Shown: positions 48,902-61,000, counted from the first letter of the stretch. The stretch: 64,000 nucleotides of DNA from Micropterix aruncella (GCA_944548615.1 OX155980.1:43392915-43456914), one strand, 5' to 3'. The notes: a model not told the origin generated them from the sequence alone. Made by a program: numbers and translations.

Positions 48902-49960
48902 TGTTAAAATGTCTTTTTGTAATGAAATAATTTTGCTGGATTCCGATGTAGACTTGGTCTTCCAATGCCGTACTGCAGCCCGCACAGCTGTTCTTAATCT
49001 TACTAATCGTTCAGGCGTCAGTAATTTGCGTTCATTCAAAGGAATTGTGGTGTCTGTTTTCAGGAACAAAATTTTTCCGTTGTAGTTGCGGAGAAGATGG
49101 TTAGAGCATTCAATTTTTTGAATAGGCACGGCAGGATACGGTCTGATCTCTAATATATGTTTATACGTGCTGGCATCACCATCTGCAATCAGCGTATTGT
49201 AAACCAACTTCCGTTTCTCTACGGAAGATTTGAATCCCTCAACTAATATATTTGGTTCCATACTTGACGAAGACCCGGCGTGGTTCTTTGTACATTTGTG
49301 GGCAGTGGGTTCAATCTGTTTCTTGTTGGCCCGGGAGCAAATGCCGCAGTATTTGTTTCTCACACCTATGTACAAAATTTTTCCTGTATGATAGCCAACG
49401 ATGGCCGCAACACCCGATAAAGCATTGTACTGGTTTTTATAAGAGCGTTTACTCCAACAGCAGTCTGCTTCCACAGGAATCTTTGGAAAAGTGCCAGTAT
49501 CTCCTCGCAATCGGGCTAATTTAATCTCTTCATTGGCCGCTGCAAGCATGCTCTCTTCAGCTGCAGTTTTCCACATCTCAGCAACCTTGTCATGATGTTT
49601 ACTATGATTTCTGAATGTCATAATAGGCAAGTCCATTGATGCAGTAATCTCATTTAAACTCGTTCGCCCAATACCTGTTAATATGGCCCCTGAGACAGCT
49701 CCTTCGTTTACGTTTAACGTAGTGTTTGCCTTCTCTTCATCGCAACTTTTTAATTCGAACTTGCTATGACACATATCACATTTAAAGTAAAAAGTTGACT
49801 GAAGTCCCCTTTGAATTTCTTTAACGATTTTCAGGTTATGTAATGAACAACCAAACCGATTATTATGTTCTGCAATTTTTTTTAAGCCGTTCAAGAAATA
49901 CTGAAAATCTACCACGCGTCTTCCTTCGATAGTTATAGATTCCGGTTCTGTTTTTGTAAC
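48794..49960 (-). CDS. Mutator-like transposase domain (first part of exon 6)
   Basis: The open block starts at the splice acceptor (49960, VTKTEPESITIEGRRVVDF) and runs in frame with exon 5. Recognisable features are a CX2C...H finger-like stretch (FKCDMCHSKFELKSC), GAVSGAILTGIGRTSLNEI, VEADCCWSKRSYKNQYNALSG with a candidate catalytic Asp, and GVRNKYCGIC...HKCTKNHAGSSSSME. LIADGDASTYKHI holds a second candidate Asp, and IECSNHLLRNY follows. This order is that of the Mutator-like transposase domain found next to YqaJ in invertebrate proteins (Pfam Mutator). The frame is right until about 48893; beyond that the block reads out of frame to a chance stop at 48794. Confidence 0.75.
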   Translation of the reverse strand, partial: VTKTEPESITIEGRRVVDFQYFLNGLKKIAEHNNRFGCSLHNLKIVKEIQRGLQSTFYFKCDMCHSKFELKSCDEEKANTTLNVNEGAVSGAILTGIGRTSLNEITASMDLPIMTFRNHSKHHDKVAEMWKTAAEESMLAAANEEIKLARLRGDTGTFPKIPVEADCCWSKRSYKNQYNALSGVAAIVGYHTGKILYIGVRNKYCGICSRANKKQIEPTAHKCTKNHAGSSSSMEPNILVEGFKSSVEKRKLVYNTLIADGDASTYKHILEIRPYPAVPIQKIECSNHLLRNYNGKILFLKTDTTIPLNERKLLTPERLVRLRTAVRAAVRHWKTKSTSESSKIISLQKDILTAPNTSLETIPIAIYITVLKNEEKKQMILLLQEHSC

Positions 49961-50779
49961 CTAAAAAAAGATTAAATTAACGGATTTTTTCCACGTTTCA
50001 TTATAATTGAAAAGTAAAAAAGAAATTAGTTTTTACCTCAACGTAACTAATCGTTAAATTATCCCCAATGTTGTCAATCAAATCACCGTTCATAACTTCA
50101 GTCCTACAAATTAAATGATCGATATAATGAAATTTACAATGAAATATATAATGAAATTACCAATAACAATTTTCTACTCACGATGTTTGATTATTTAGGT
50201 TATTTGCACTAGGTGTTTCTCTGGATGAATACAAATTAAGGTTTCTTTCTTCAATTAAATCGATATCCATGTTTTCAATCCTACAAATAAAATTGCTGAC
50301 ATTGGAGAAAATAAAACAAAATAAAAGTTCACTTAGTAGATTAAAAACAACTACAATTTTGCAACGTACGATATATTAGTAGGAGGCGATGCAGAAGTTC
50401 CAGTTGAGGCTGCATTGGGGGTTTTAGTATTTATTAAAGATTCTCTTAATTTTGATCTGAAAAAAAACAAAAGACGATTATTAAGAAAATTAGGGAATCC
50501 GCAGAATAAAAAAATAACAATATATCATACCTCTTATATTTCAACAAGTTATTAATAGTAATGCATTCTAAACAAGTAAAAAGTTAAAAGAACTAAAACC
50601 TACTAACATATTTTCGGGGTTTTCAGTACATAATTTCGAAATGTACTCATTGAGTACATTTCGAAATCAGTACATATTTTCGAAAGGTACTCATGTACCA
50701 AACACGATACTTGCACGATAATACCAAACACGATATAAATCTTTTTTTTTTGTAGCAGTTTGTCCGGTATATGTTGCCA

Positions 50780-51264
50780 TTATGTATGTTTTTTAAATTA
50801 TGTGATTCGTTAATAATCTATATATTTCAATTGTTTGTTTAAAAACTTGTATTAGCTAAACCAATTTCAATAGATCTTGTAATGCCTCAGAAGTAAGTGT
50901 TATCATTATTACGTAACTATTAATTAATGATTGACAGTAAGTGAATAATTACCTAATTAGGGTACACAAAGAAATTACGAAATGGTCGTTAGTGATGGTA
51001 TAAATAATAATGATTTGGACATCGCGGTTATTTTATACTATCACTAATGACCATTTTGTAATTTCTCTGAGTACTCTAATTAAGTAATTATTGACTTACT
51101 GCCAAACATTAATTAAATAGTTACTGTAAATAGTTACGTAAAAATGGTAACCCCAACTTCTGAGATATTACAAGATCTATTGAAATTGGTTTAGCTAATG
51201 CAAGTTTTTAAACTGCAATATATAGATTATCAACGAATCACATATTAAAAAAATATGTAATCCA
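50780..51264. mobile_element. Long inverted-repeat (foldback/MITE-like) element in intron 2
   Basis: The left arm (about 50780-50995) and right arm (about 51040-51264) are near-perfect inverted copies over roughly 210 bp. For example, ATTAGCTAAACCAATTTCAATAGATCTTGTAAT on the left is matched by its complement near 51170-51205, with a short central loop. No protein frame. As part of the primary transcript it would fold into a long hairpin. Confidence 0.85.
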
Positions 51265-51507
51265 GGGAGCATTAGTATAATGATAAATTAAGGTAATTTA
51301 ATAACTAGGTGTCTACATTCAAAATCTACTATTGTTAGTTTTTAAGTAATTATTTGTCTTATTACGTAGTTTTACTTATTGATAATATCAAACTTATTGA
51401 TAATGTTTGAGATCATTTAATGTCTCGAATCTCACATTTCCTCGATTGTCAAAATACGACTAGAAGTTTTGGAGATATGAGGGAACAGATTAAAATACAT
51501 ACTTACA

Positions 51508-53171
51508 TCCTACTAATATTATAAACGCTAAAGTTTGTATGTATGTATGGATGTTTGTTACTCTTTCACGCAAAAACTACTGAATGGATTTTGATGAAAC
51601 TTTACAATAACATAGCTTACACATCAGAATAACACATAGGCTATAATTTATAAAAATATAGTGTGAATTATCTAAAATATACCGATAACTGTCAAGTAAG
51701 TAGGAAAAAAATCTAAGAAATTGACATTCGAAATTTAAATTCTATCCTACTATCCTACTAATATTATAAACGCGAAAGTTTGTATGTATGTATGGATGTT
51801 TGTTACTCTTTCACGCAAAAACTACTGAATGGATTTTGATGAAACTTTTCAATAATATAGTTTACACATCAGAATAATACATAGGCTATAATTTATAAAG
51901 ATATAGCGTGAATTATCTAAAATATAACGATAACTGTCAAGTAAGTAGGAAAAAAATCTAAGAAATTGACATTCGAAATTTAAATTCTATCCTACTAATA
52001 TTATAAACGCGAAAGTTTGTATGTATGTATGGATGTTTGTTACTCTTTCACGCAAAAACTACTGAATGGATTTTGATGAAACTTTACAATAACATAGCTT
52101 ACACATCAGAATAACACATAGGCTATAATTTATAAAAATATAGTGTGAATTATCTAAAATATACCGATAACTGTCAAGTAAGTAGGAAAAAAATCTAAGA
52201 AATTGACATTCGAAATTTAAATTCTATCCTACTATCCTACTAATATTATAAACGCGAAAGTTTGTATGTATGTATGGATGTTTGTTACTCTTTCACGCAA
52301 AAACTACTGAATGGATTTTGATGAAACTTTTCAATAATATAGTTTACACATCAGAATAATACATAGGCTATAATTTATAAAAATATAGCGTGAATTATCT
52401 AAAATATAACGATAACTGTCAAGTAAGTAGGAAAAAAATCTAAGAAATTGACATTCGAAATTTAAATTCTATCCTACTAATATTATAAACGCGAAAGTTT
52501 GTATGTATGTATGGATGTTTGTTACTCTTTCACGCAAAAACTACTAAATGGATTTTGATGAAACTTTACAATAACATAGCTTACACATCAGAATAACACA
52601 TAGGCTATAATTTATAAAAATATAGTGTGAATTATCTAAAATATACCGATAACTGTCAAGTAAGTAGGAAAAAAATCTAAGAAATTGACATTCGAAATTT
52701 AAATTCTATCCTACTATCCTACTAATATTATAAACGCGAAAGTTCGTATGTATGTATGGATGTTTGTTACTCTTTCACGCAAAAACTACTGAATGGATTT
52801 TGATGAAACTTTTCAATAATATAGTTTACACATCAGAATAATACATAGGCTATAATTTATAAAGATATAGTGTGAATTATCTAAAATATAACGATAACTG
52901 TCAAGTAAGTAGGAAAAAAATCTAAGAAATTGACATTCGAAATTTAAATTCTATCCTACTAATATTATAAACGCGAAAGTTTGTATGTATGTATGGATGT
53001 TTGTTACTCTTTCACGCAAAACTACTAAATGGATTTTGATGAAACTTTTCGATAATATAGCTTACACATCAGAATAACACATAGTCTATAATTTATAAAG
53101 ATATATGGTTTTCTATCATCATTATCACAATTTTCCATCACCACGCGGGTGAAACCGCTGGGCGCAGCTAG
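51508..53171 (+). mobile_element. Helitron-type element with internally amplified body (482-bp dimer array)
   Basis: Starts after A with TCCTACTAATATTATAAACG and ends before T with a GCGG/CCGC hairpin about ten bases upstream of CTAG (53168-53171), the Helitron rule. Units start at 51508, 51753, 51990, 52235, 52472, 52717 and 52954: spacings alternate exactly 245, 237, 245, 237, 245, 237. The last unit alone carries the 3' hairpin end. The longer unit has an extra TACTATCC at the junction. No Rep/helicase gene, so it is non-autonomous. It lies inside intron 2 of the Mutator/YqaJ gene. Confidence 0.9.
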
Positions 53172-53639
53172 TACATACATATATACATACCTACATGCTT
53201 ACATAGGCTGCTAAAATCATAACCCTCCTTTTGACTTTTCCGTAGTCGGGTAAAAATAAACTGTTACGGTTGATGGGTGATCGCTAGTGGATTTGTCATT
53301 TACTTGACTACGAGTATTATGTTGGTACAAAAACAATAACTTACATTGACACCATGTTAAAAAATAAATAGGTACTTACGCAGCTTCTCTTGCCTTCTGC
53401 AAATTATTAATCATGTTACGTTTTCGTGACATCACGGATTTCTTTGATCCATAATAATATTTCCTTTCTTTTCTACCCATGTTCTGTAAGTAGAATAATA
53501 ACACGTTTGTAGAAAAAAAATATAAGTTAAATACAGCTATTTATAAACTTAGTCCACTATTAATCAAAATATTGCTTACATGAATAGCCTCGTTCAGATT
53601 CACAAATAAAATACAAAATACTTCGGTATCACAATTATT

Positions 53640-53780
53640 TAGTCACACTATAATTTACGTAAATATCACGCGCGGCACTTGCGCGGCGGCGGAAGATCAA
53701 CCGACATAGACCCTGCGTCGACGAGCGCCAGAGAGCGAATGATTATAGGCCGTTCGAGGCACACGATTTTATACTTACTT
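53640..53780 (-). promoter_or_regulatory. CpG-rich region just upstream of exon 1 of the Mutator/YqaJ gene
   Basis: The stretch CACGCGCGGCACTTGCGCGGCGGCGG and the following CG-dense bases stand out in AT-rich DNA, about 100-150 bp upstream of the donor of exon 1. This is a plausible core promoter position. No TATA box or initiator was assigned. Confidence 0.35.
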
Positions 53781-55675
53781 TGAAAAATTATTATCATAAA
53801 AGATGAAGACGGATTTTTTTTCTTTTTTACATATTTATAGTACAATCTTTTTTCTTACGTATAAAATTATTTATGTTGTCAAATTACTTCTATATTATGA
53901 GATATAACGTATTTTCTTTTAGTCAATTTCTAGATTTTTGACTTTCTTAGACGTGATAAAAATACAAGTTTATGATGTTAAAATCGAACTTTTCTTAATA
54001 CGTTTTAAATTTCAGGATATGTTCCTTCAAATTAATATTTCTTACCTTCTTACCTAGTAATAATAATTGGTGTAATTTTACTTCAAAATTGAGTCTTCGC
54101 GCGTCATCCAGAAATCGCGCTTTCGAAATCCGCTGTTTACTAAGTCAATTATCTAATTTTATATTAATTATTCAATAGAGGTAAAATAAATATATATGGT
54201 GATTAAGATGACTGAAGTCAAAAGAAGCTAAACCGATTAATTATGTGACCAAAATCACTTCAAAAACTACTAAATTCTTGATTTACGCATGAAAAATGCT
54301 AACACGCTCTTAAGCATAACAAAAAAACCATTGGAAAACCCATTGGTAATTTTGTGTACCTACCCTTGTACTCGTATTATAAGCCGGGATCTTGGTGATA
54401 CGAGTCCGCTACGCTTGAGCGAGCGGCGAAGGCGATGTACGGTATATAGTATAACCTACCTACGCGTGGCAACGTCATGTTCGCTGCGTGTCCGTGTGTG
54501 CGTGTATTTGTATTAACCGTCTACATGTTGCTTCATCTGTTGAAATCAGCTGCCGCCTCGGCGTCGCTGCTTCCGTCGCCGCCCGCCGCGCCGCGCCGCG
54601 TCGTCCCCATTGTATGGTCGCCCCGATTTTATTCAACGTTGCCAACTTCCACAATAGAGAATTTCAGCATTTTTATTGCTCTATTTTAAATAGCACTTGG
54701 AGAACCCATCACCCCAGGAAGTTTTAGCGATATTGATCGTTCTGTCTCCTGTGAAGTGAGCGTAGAAAACCGAAGGATAATTCCCAGGGGAACTGGCCTA
54801 CACGCACAGAGTTCTACCCGGACTCGCACTTCTTCGTAGAGGCTTCCGGATGGGTGCTGACATGTGAGTTGAGCCGACCCACATTAGGATGATTTTAAAG
54901 AGCAGTCTTAAACTCAAATTTATGATTGTATATCTCATAGTTCCTAAGATATACAATCGAAACATTTGACCGGGCGGGCGGCGAGCACGACGAGTCACAA
55001 CCCATAACCCTATATGTTTTTTCTGTAATTCGACAGGTTATTTGCAAAGCGCTTGATGGTTTCCGAGATACATCAGTTTACGTGAATTTAAAATTAAATA
55101 ACAAAACATGTCAGAAACTAAAAAAAATAAAAATGTAAAAGGCAGTTTTAAAATAGAGCAAATATGAAAATTACTATTATCCTGATATGGTGAAAACTTC
55201 TTTATTAAATAGGATTTATATAGTACCGGTGTGGATAAAGTTAGGGATATACCAAAAAGAAGTTCCTTTTGTTTTCTTTATAACTAATGTAATAGTGATC
55301 TCTGCGTGATCCCCTCGTGTCAGCGCACTTAGGTCATCGCGCGAGGTGCAAGCCAAGTGGCGCGAGGTGCGGACCACCGGCCGAGCGAAGAATCAGTCGT
55401 AACTCCTGAAAGGAGAGAGACAAACGAACGTTTTTTACACGCACCTACGTATTTAGACCAATTCTATAAAGTGGATTGTCAGCGAAAAAGTTGTCGGTTC
55501 TGGAATCATAAGAGAGATAACAAAAAAAATGTGGTCATTTTATGAAGGTCAACTAGACTGATGAGGCAAAAGAGAAAAAGGCTTTTTGACAAAAAGCCTT
55601 TGTCTTTTAGGTTGGTATCTCTATTCTATTCTATGATATATATTAGATTATATAGATTATACTATCTCATATTTT
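53781..55675. other. Intergenic, GC-rich patches, no gene recognised
   Basis: A GC-rich stretch at about 54400-54620 contains the second copy of the dispersed repeat. Two perfect short hairpins occur at 54924-54958 (12-bp stem) and 55577-55601 (12-bp stem). Open frames on both strands are composition-driven. Confidence 0.45.
54518..54650 (+). repeat. Dispersed repeat, copy 2 (matches 39042-39150)
   Basis: Contains the same ordered blocks as 39042-39150, with an extra GC-rich insert (GCCGCCCGCCGCGCCGCGCC) between CCGCCTCG and CCATTGTATG. Confidence 0.6.
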
Positions 55676-56045
55676 TTCTAAGGACGCCCCTAAGGTCTTC
55701 GAAAACATACGTAAGTTTCCTACTTTTGCTGACAACTCAATGTGGGTGCTCTATTGTAGTCGGTAATCAATAAATATACCTAGATATTTAATCTTGTCAA
55801 GTTTTATGAGAGCAATAAAACTACAGTTTTCGGGTAAAGACAATTTATGTGGAGTTTCAGAATATGCTCTTGTTTTGTTGAGTTACACTGGCGGCACTAA
55901 ATGTTAATTACCCGTTTTTTTGCTCATTGACTGAAAGTACTGCTCCATCTACCCACATTATTACCTTCTGGAGGCTTAGAGTCGCTTTTTCAAAAGTTTT
56001 TTTCGAAGTTGGTCCTTCGACAACTTGTCCACCAATAGTTTGCTG
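55676..56045 (-). pseudogene. LINE ORF2 fragment, same family as LINE-F
   Basis: Aligns with 63410-63810 over most of its length: the shared text includes GGTCTTCGAAAACATACGT, GTGGGTGCTCTATTGTAG and AGTTTCAGAATATGCTCTTGTTTTG. It covers the RT region after the FADD motif. Several indels and stops make it a short relic. Confidence 0.85.
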
Positions 56046-56518
56046 CACCGGTTGCCTGATAAACTAAAAAAAATCGATCTGGGATTCCCAACTAATTTTT
56101 TAGCGACTACATTAGCATAACATCACACTGTGCGCCGCAGGCCGTTATTCTGAGAGATGTTGTTATTCGGCTGGTAAATTAATTGTGACGTCGAAAATTC
56201 GTAGATAATTTTGACGTGGAGTCGAAAACCAATTTAATAACGACAATTTAAACGAACCATGCCTAAATGTTGAATATTTCCTTTCTGCTGATGACGTATT
56301 AACGCGATAACTTATGCAAATTTCCTCAATTGCATATTTTGTTTTTTAAAAAATAAAATATCATTAAACTGATGAAATAACCCAAATAAAAATGTTGTGA
56401 TTATCATAAAAATAGCATTTTTTTTTATAGAAAATTGCTAATAAGTTCGGTTTAGAATATATTATTTAAAAAATAAACAAATATTTTCTTCGCAAAGAAA
56501 TATTAATTATATTCCAAA
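56046..56518. other. AT-rich spacer, no gene recognised
   Basis: No coding signal or repeat ends were seen between the LINE relic and the Helitron-type copy. Confidence 0.5.
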
Positions 56519-56710
56519 CTAGCTGCGCCCAGCGGTTTCACCCGCGTGGTGATGGAAAATTGTGTTATAAATTATAGCCTATGAGTTATTCTGATGTGTA
56601 AGATATATTATTGTAAAGTTTCATCAAAATCCATTACGTAGTTTTTGAGTGAAAGAGTAACAAACATCCATACATACATACAAACTTTCGTGTTTATAAT
56701 ATTAGTAGGA
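56519..56710 (-). mobile_element. Helitron-type element, single short copy
   Basis: On the minus strand it starts TCCTACTAATATTATAAACACG after A and ends with ACGCGGGTGAAACCGCTGGGCGCAGCTAG before T. It has the same ends and body as the array at 51508-53171 but only one unit (192 bp). This shows the ancestral form. Confidence 0.9.
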
Positions 56711-57419
56711 TTGAATACAAATTGGTTTATGTAAAAAAAACAATAATAAAAATTGTATTGACTAATAAATTTGATTATTATTATTAGGGTTATAATATCG
56801 TTGGAAGAAACGCATTTTTTAAAATATTAAAAAGGTTTTTTTATATTCTGCAATAGTGTAGCAGCTTACTTTCTAACCATTGCTAATATGTGCTAGTTTT
56901 TTTTGGCTTCTTCGTCCTGCTGATTATTGTTAGCTACAGTTAAATTATACTCCAAAATGCAAGTTTTCTGTATAGTTGCATCTCAATTTTCAAATTATTT
57001 TTGAGGACAATTTTAGATAATTTTAGATTTGTTAGACACAAATTAAACTAAAATACTTTTAGACCCAAATTATTTTACTCTGCACTGACTAAGTGCCTCT
57101 GGTGCACATGCAAGAACTTCATCTAATCGCAGAGTATAACATCTGGTCGCGTTCTGTGTCTCAGTCGCGAGAGCTGCCGGGTGTGGTCGGTGGCCACTAC
57201 TGGCCACGTGAAACGGTTTTTTATATGATACCTCGTCAATAGCAAGGAGTAGTTTGCGGCCTTCCATCTATTCGTGTCTTTTTGGTTGTCCCGAAAAACC
57301 ATGGCAAATATCTTATAGCTACAGGTCATTGTAGGTTTTACATTACAAAAAAATGTCTCCTACCTTATGTACCGAGTTTTAAATTGTATGTTATAGTTAT
57401 CATTTTATTGTACTTAAAT
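56711..57419. other. Spacer, no gene recognised
   Basis: Open frames at 57070-57329 (minus) have no recognisable domain. No repeats were seen. Confidence 0.5.
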
Positions 57420-58007
57420 AAACCTTTCTCAATAATTGAGAAAGCTACAGATTGGATTCTGGAGGTTGATTCGGTCTCTAAGCAGTATACATTCCCTGAA
57501 AGTCTCGGATGCACAGCCCTCCATCCAGATATAACTCTCGGAAGGTGGCTCTTATTGTAGAATTAACTGTTCCATGGGAATCAAATATCCCAAAAGACCA
57601 CGAGAACAAATTAAATAAATACCATGATCTTGCAAATGCCGTAACCCGGAACGGCTTCACTGTTCACCTTCACGCGGTGGAAGTTGGCGCTCGTGGCTTG
57701 CCAGCTAAATCTCTATTTCACCTCTTTAAAGATCTTGGCCTTTCCAGAAAAATAATCAACTCTTTCTTATAAAAATTATCTAAAACTGCGATTTGCGCAT
57801 CTCAAATTCTATGGCTTCGAAGGGGGAGTGAATGGGTGGTAAGGTGAACGCTCACATGTGGCAAGACAGCTGTCCTAAATCTACCACAGCCGGATCGTAA
57901 GTCCGGAATCCACTACTCACCCCCACAGAAGTGTAAAAAAAAAATTTGTATTATGATGGGCCCGACTCCGGTCGGGGAATTCCATGGCAGCTCCGTTTGT
58001 ATTTATT
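57420..58007 (+). pseudogene. R2/HERO-type LINE copy 3: 3' fragment with endonuclease end
   Basis: Plus strand, about 590 bp, matching the 3' ends of the copies at 13437 and 17031 through the 3' UTR (CCATGGCAGCTCCGTTTGTATTTATT). A 13-bp deletion between CTCT repeats in the RPDITLYSLSRK codons shifts the frame, and the end of the ORF has a TAA in place of a Glu codon. At several variant sites it agrees with copy 2 rather than copy 1 (for example CACGCGGTGG). It is 5'-truncated at a CCTTTCTCAATAATTGAGAAAG palindrome. Confidence 0.92.
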
Positions 58008-61000
58008 TATATATAAAATATGGTTGTTAATATGTAGGTACTTGAATTATTAGTTAAATAAAGGGACCCAGGGTGTATTGTTAAAAGATGTCTCTCTTTG
58101 GCAAATTCTTATACCCCAGTGGACAAATGATCTCAGTTGTTTAAATTACTCATGTATTGAATAGTTGTATTCTGCCCTCGTCCCCTTCTCTGAAACATAT
58201 GTAACGTCCTTGGGACCTGTTGTGATCAATATTTAAATTTAAATCTGCAGACGACACCTTTCGGTATTTTTTTTCAAAATTGGCAACACCACCTCATTCT
58301 GTCAGTTACGCAACGAACACGATTGGGGTGAGAGGGATGGATCGGGATGGGAGGGGTAAGGGTGCAGGGTTTTGGTTCTTCATCCCCTCAGCGCCACCCC
58401 GCCAAATGCGACGGATGTCACCCCACCCCCCCCACCTAGCACTAAAACAATTCGCGTCATATGCCCGTTATAGGTATACAATATTACTACAGATATGCTA
58501 TCGGCCATAATTAGATTTTCGTTATAGACATGTATGAACTATTGGTTTTTGCGTATTATAGAACAGAGACGGATCCTCACAGTCGAAAGTAAACGGAAAG
58601 TGCAAAGGGCAACGAAGACAGCCACGTTGTACATATCCAGATATACTGTGTCCAGTAAATTGCATAGCGAAGAGATCACATCTATGGTTTTATATACCGT
58701 ACCTCTGCACAAATATTGTAGGCCAGTGTAGAGGGTTATAGACTTTCTTAATCCCGTACCTACTGAGATAGACTTATTTTGTATATCCCTTTGGCAGCTA
58801 AAAAGGCAATTTCCAACCATCTCATTTTTATCATAATTAGCTATTTTGATTTAAATTTTATTTATTTAATGTCAGCATTAGCTTGCTTACGTAGTCAGTT
58901 ATTATGGACGTGTACATACTAGTACATTTAATAGTTAAGTGGCAATTGGATTAGTCTATAAAGATGCAGAATAACATTCGAAATAAATGGATATACAGAT
59001 ATACAGATTATAATATGTTATATTTTATTATGTTATACTATATTATATATAAATATGATACATTATTTTATATGTTATATGATATTATATTATATTGTAA
59101 TATGTTATATTATATTATTTATATTGTATTATGCTAAATTATATTACGTATTGTTTTTTATGAGACGGAAGAAGGACAGCGGGCAAGGCGTACCTACAGG
59201 CTCAGCAAATAATACCACAGAACTTTGTATCCATCACCCCAACACAGGCGTATACCTAGTGGGGTGATGTAATCCTGACAAGTTAATGCCCTTTCGCGAT
59301 TTTTATCATATGTATTCTTTTAAAATGTGTTGAAAAAATTAACGCAATCTTTTTTATGTAACTATAAAAAATAGGATAAATAAATAAAAAAATAAATAAA
59401 TAAATAAATAACATTGCAAGATCGTATTCGAAATGGTATAATTAAAAGTTTTAAGAAAGAAATGTTTTAGACATAGGTCGCCAAATCACAAGACAAAATA
59501 GGCCACATTTGTAGTCGGAAAAGAAGCCACTAGAATAACGCCGGAAAACATGAAAGCGGAATGTCGGTAGCAGGCGGTTTCATAGAACACGATTTGTATT
59601 GAAATGCATTCCCCAATAGGATGAAGATACTTTTAATATGATAATAGAGCAGATTTTTGTCAACTTAGGAAGCCTCTGTCAAGTAACGGGAGGCTAAAAA
59701 GGGAAAATATTAGGTTCTCACCGATATAATTGTTGTTTTCTCATACCGGCCGATTTAAACATTGATAGCTTCTAATACAATGAATAATATAGACACTCAG
59801 ATGGCTCCGAAAGTCATAGGCTTCTATTTTGGTCATAGCGATAGCGACATTTGCTGTTTAATGGTGAGCTAATAGTACGGTTGCCATACATAATATGGCA
59901 GAACAAATCCATTGCAGTAGGTATTTTATTTTCGTTTTATAATCATATCATCTTTGAGTAACTACAATGGAGTTACTCAAAGATAATTTTATTGATTTAA
60001 TATTGATATGTGGTTATTGGTAATTCATCACCGTCTACAGCCGGAGGTGGCTAATACACCTTCCGTTATATCTTATCGTTAAGAAATTACTTATTCAGCC
60101 CTTCCCAAAAGCCCAAGATTTAACGATTAATGATAGGGAAGAGGTCAAATTAAAAAAATAATTGAATACTATTTGGCTATCCGATTCATGATAGTTGTTT
60201 AATAATGTAAATAGAAACATAGGTCAAGAATAAAATACTGCAAAAATATCATCTTAAAATACATTTAAAACCATAATACAAAAAAGGTAACTTTTAAATT
60301 ACCCTGGATCGTTGACCTTTCCCGAACAGCCTTCTAATAGTATGATTTATAAATGTTCACTTTACTGTTTAAATTTGTTGAAAAATAAATATTTTAATAT
60401 AATATTTTTTAAGTAATTTATTTTAATAAAAAAAAATAATTTCGTTGTTATACGCAGCGGTATACATGCGAGTATTTATCACAACAAATTAGGTTTTCAC
60501 ATTAAGGATTGGTTTTTCACTTTCTAACGAAATTCACTTTTATCAAGGCTGAAGATAGCGATCGTGGTTTATATATAGTTGTATGTTTTAATAATCCTAA
60601 TTAAGGTGTTTTTTTTGTGGAATTATTCTTTAAACGAGATACTTAATAGAGGCGTCAGGCGATGTCTCATAGAAACTCGTACAAGTAGCACATAACACAG
60701 AATTGCAAACCGCAGGAAGAAAATGATTGTCTTTTTATAAAATTTACAAGATACACAAAAATAGTGCACTGGAAGATATTAATAAACGATCTTACAGGTA
60801 GACATTTTATTAACGTTTTATTTACCCTAGTTTAATATTTAATCATGTTCTTTAATAAACATAAAAATGTTACCTTTTACCGCTAAGATGAAACAATTGA
60901 TTTTTTTTGCAGCAAGTCTTGTAGTCAGAGCCTTGTAGAAAATAAAATAATTTATGTTATTTTGCTTACCTATACGACATCAATATCTATTTTATTTTTA

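Larger units (their letters stand above)
47670..53580 (-). pseudogene. Six-exon gene: Mutator-like transposase domain joined to YqaJ exonuclease domain
   Basis: Exons on the minus strand: exon 1 (untranslated) ends at 53580; exon 2 53483-53380 (ATG 53480, basic MGRKERKYYGSKKSVMSRKR); exon 3 50456-50370; exon 4 50280-50182; exon 5 50103-50037; exon 6 49960-47670. All introns are GT-AG; donors include GTAAGT, GTACGT and GTGAGT, and phase is kept (2, 2, 2, 0). The joined frame is about 880 codons. The middle carries a Mutator-like, RNase H-type domain; the end carries a YqaJ/lambda-exonuclease domain. Two lesions lie in exon 6: a -1 frame change near 48893-48899 and TAG at 48189-48191. It could be the gene of an unclassified transposon or a host gene derived from one. 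No terminal repeats were found. I call it a pseudogene with reserve, since splicing is well preserved. Confidence 0.75.

Noticed and set aside
51508..53171. CRISPR-like array
   Set aside because: Repeats are 237-245 bp without unique spacers, in a eukaryotic genome; Helitron ends explain them.
47100..53900. Terminal inverted repeats for the Mutator/YqaJ gene
   Set aside because: I compared GC-rich patches near 47200 and 53680 and nearby ends and found no convincing inverted match, so transposon boundaries are not claimed.
57425..57446. CTTTCTCAATAATTGAGAAAG palindrome as a regulatory site
   Set aside because: It is coding sequence of the R2/HERO-type ORF (also present in the other copies in a slightly altered form) and coincides with the truncation point.
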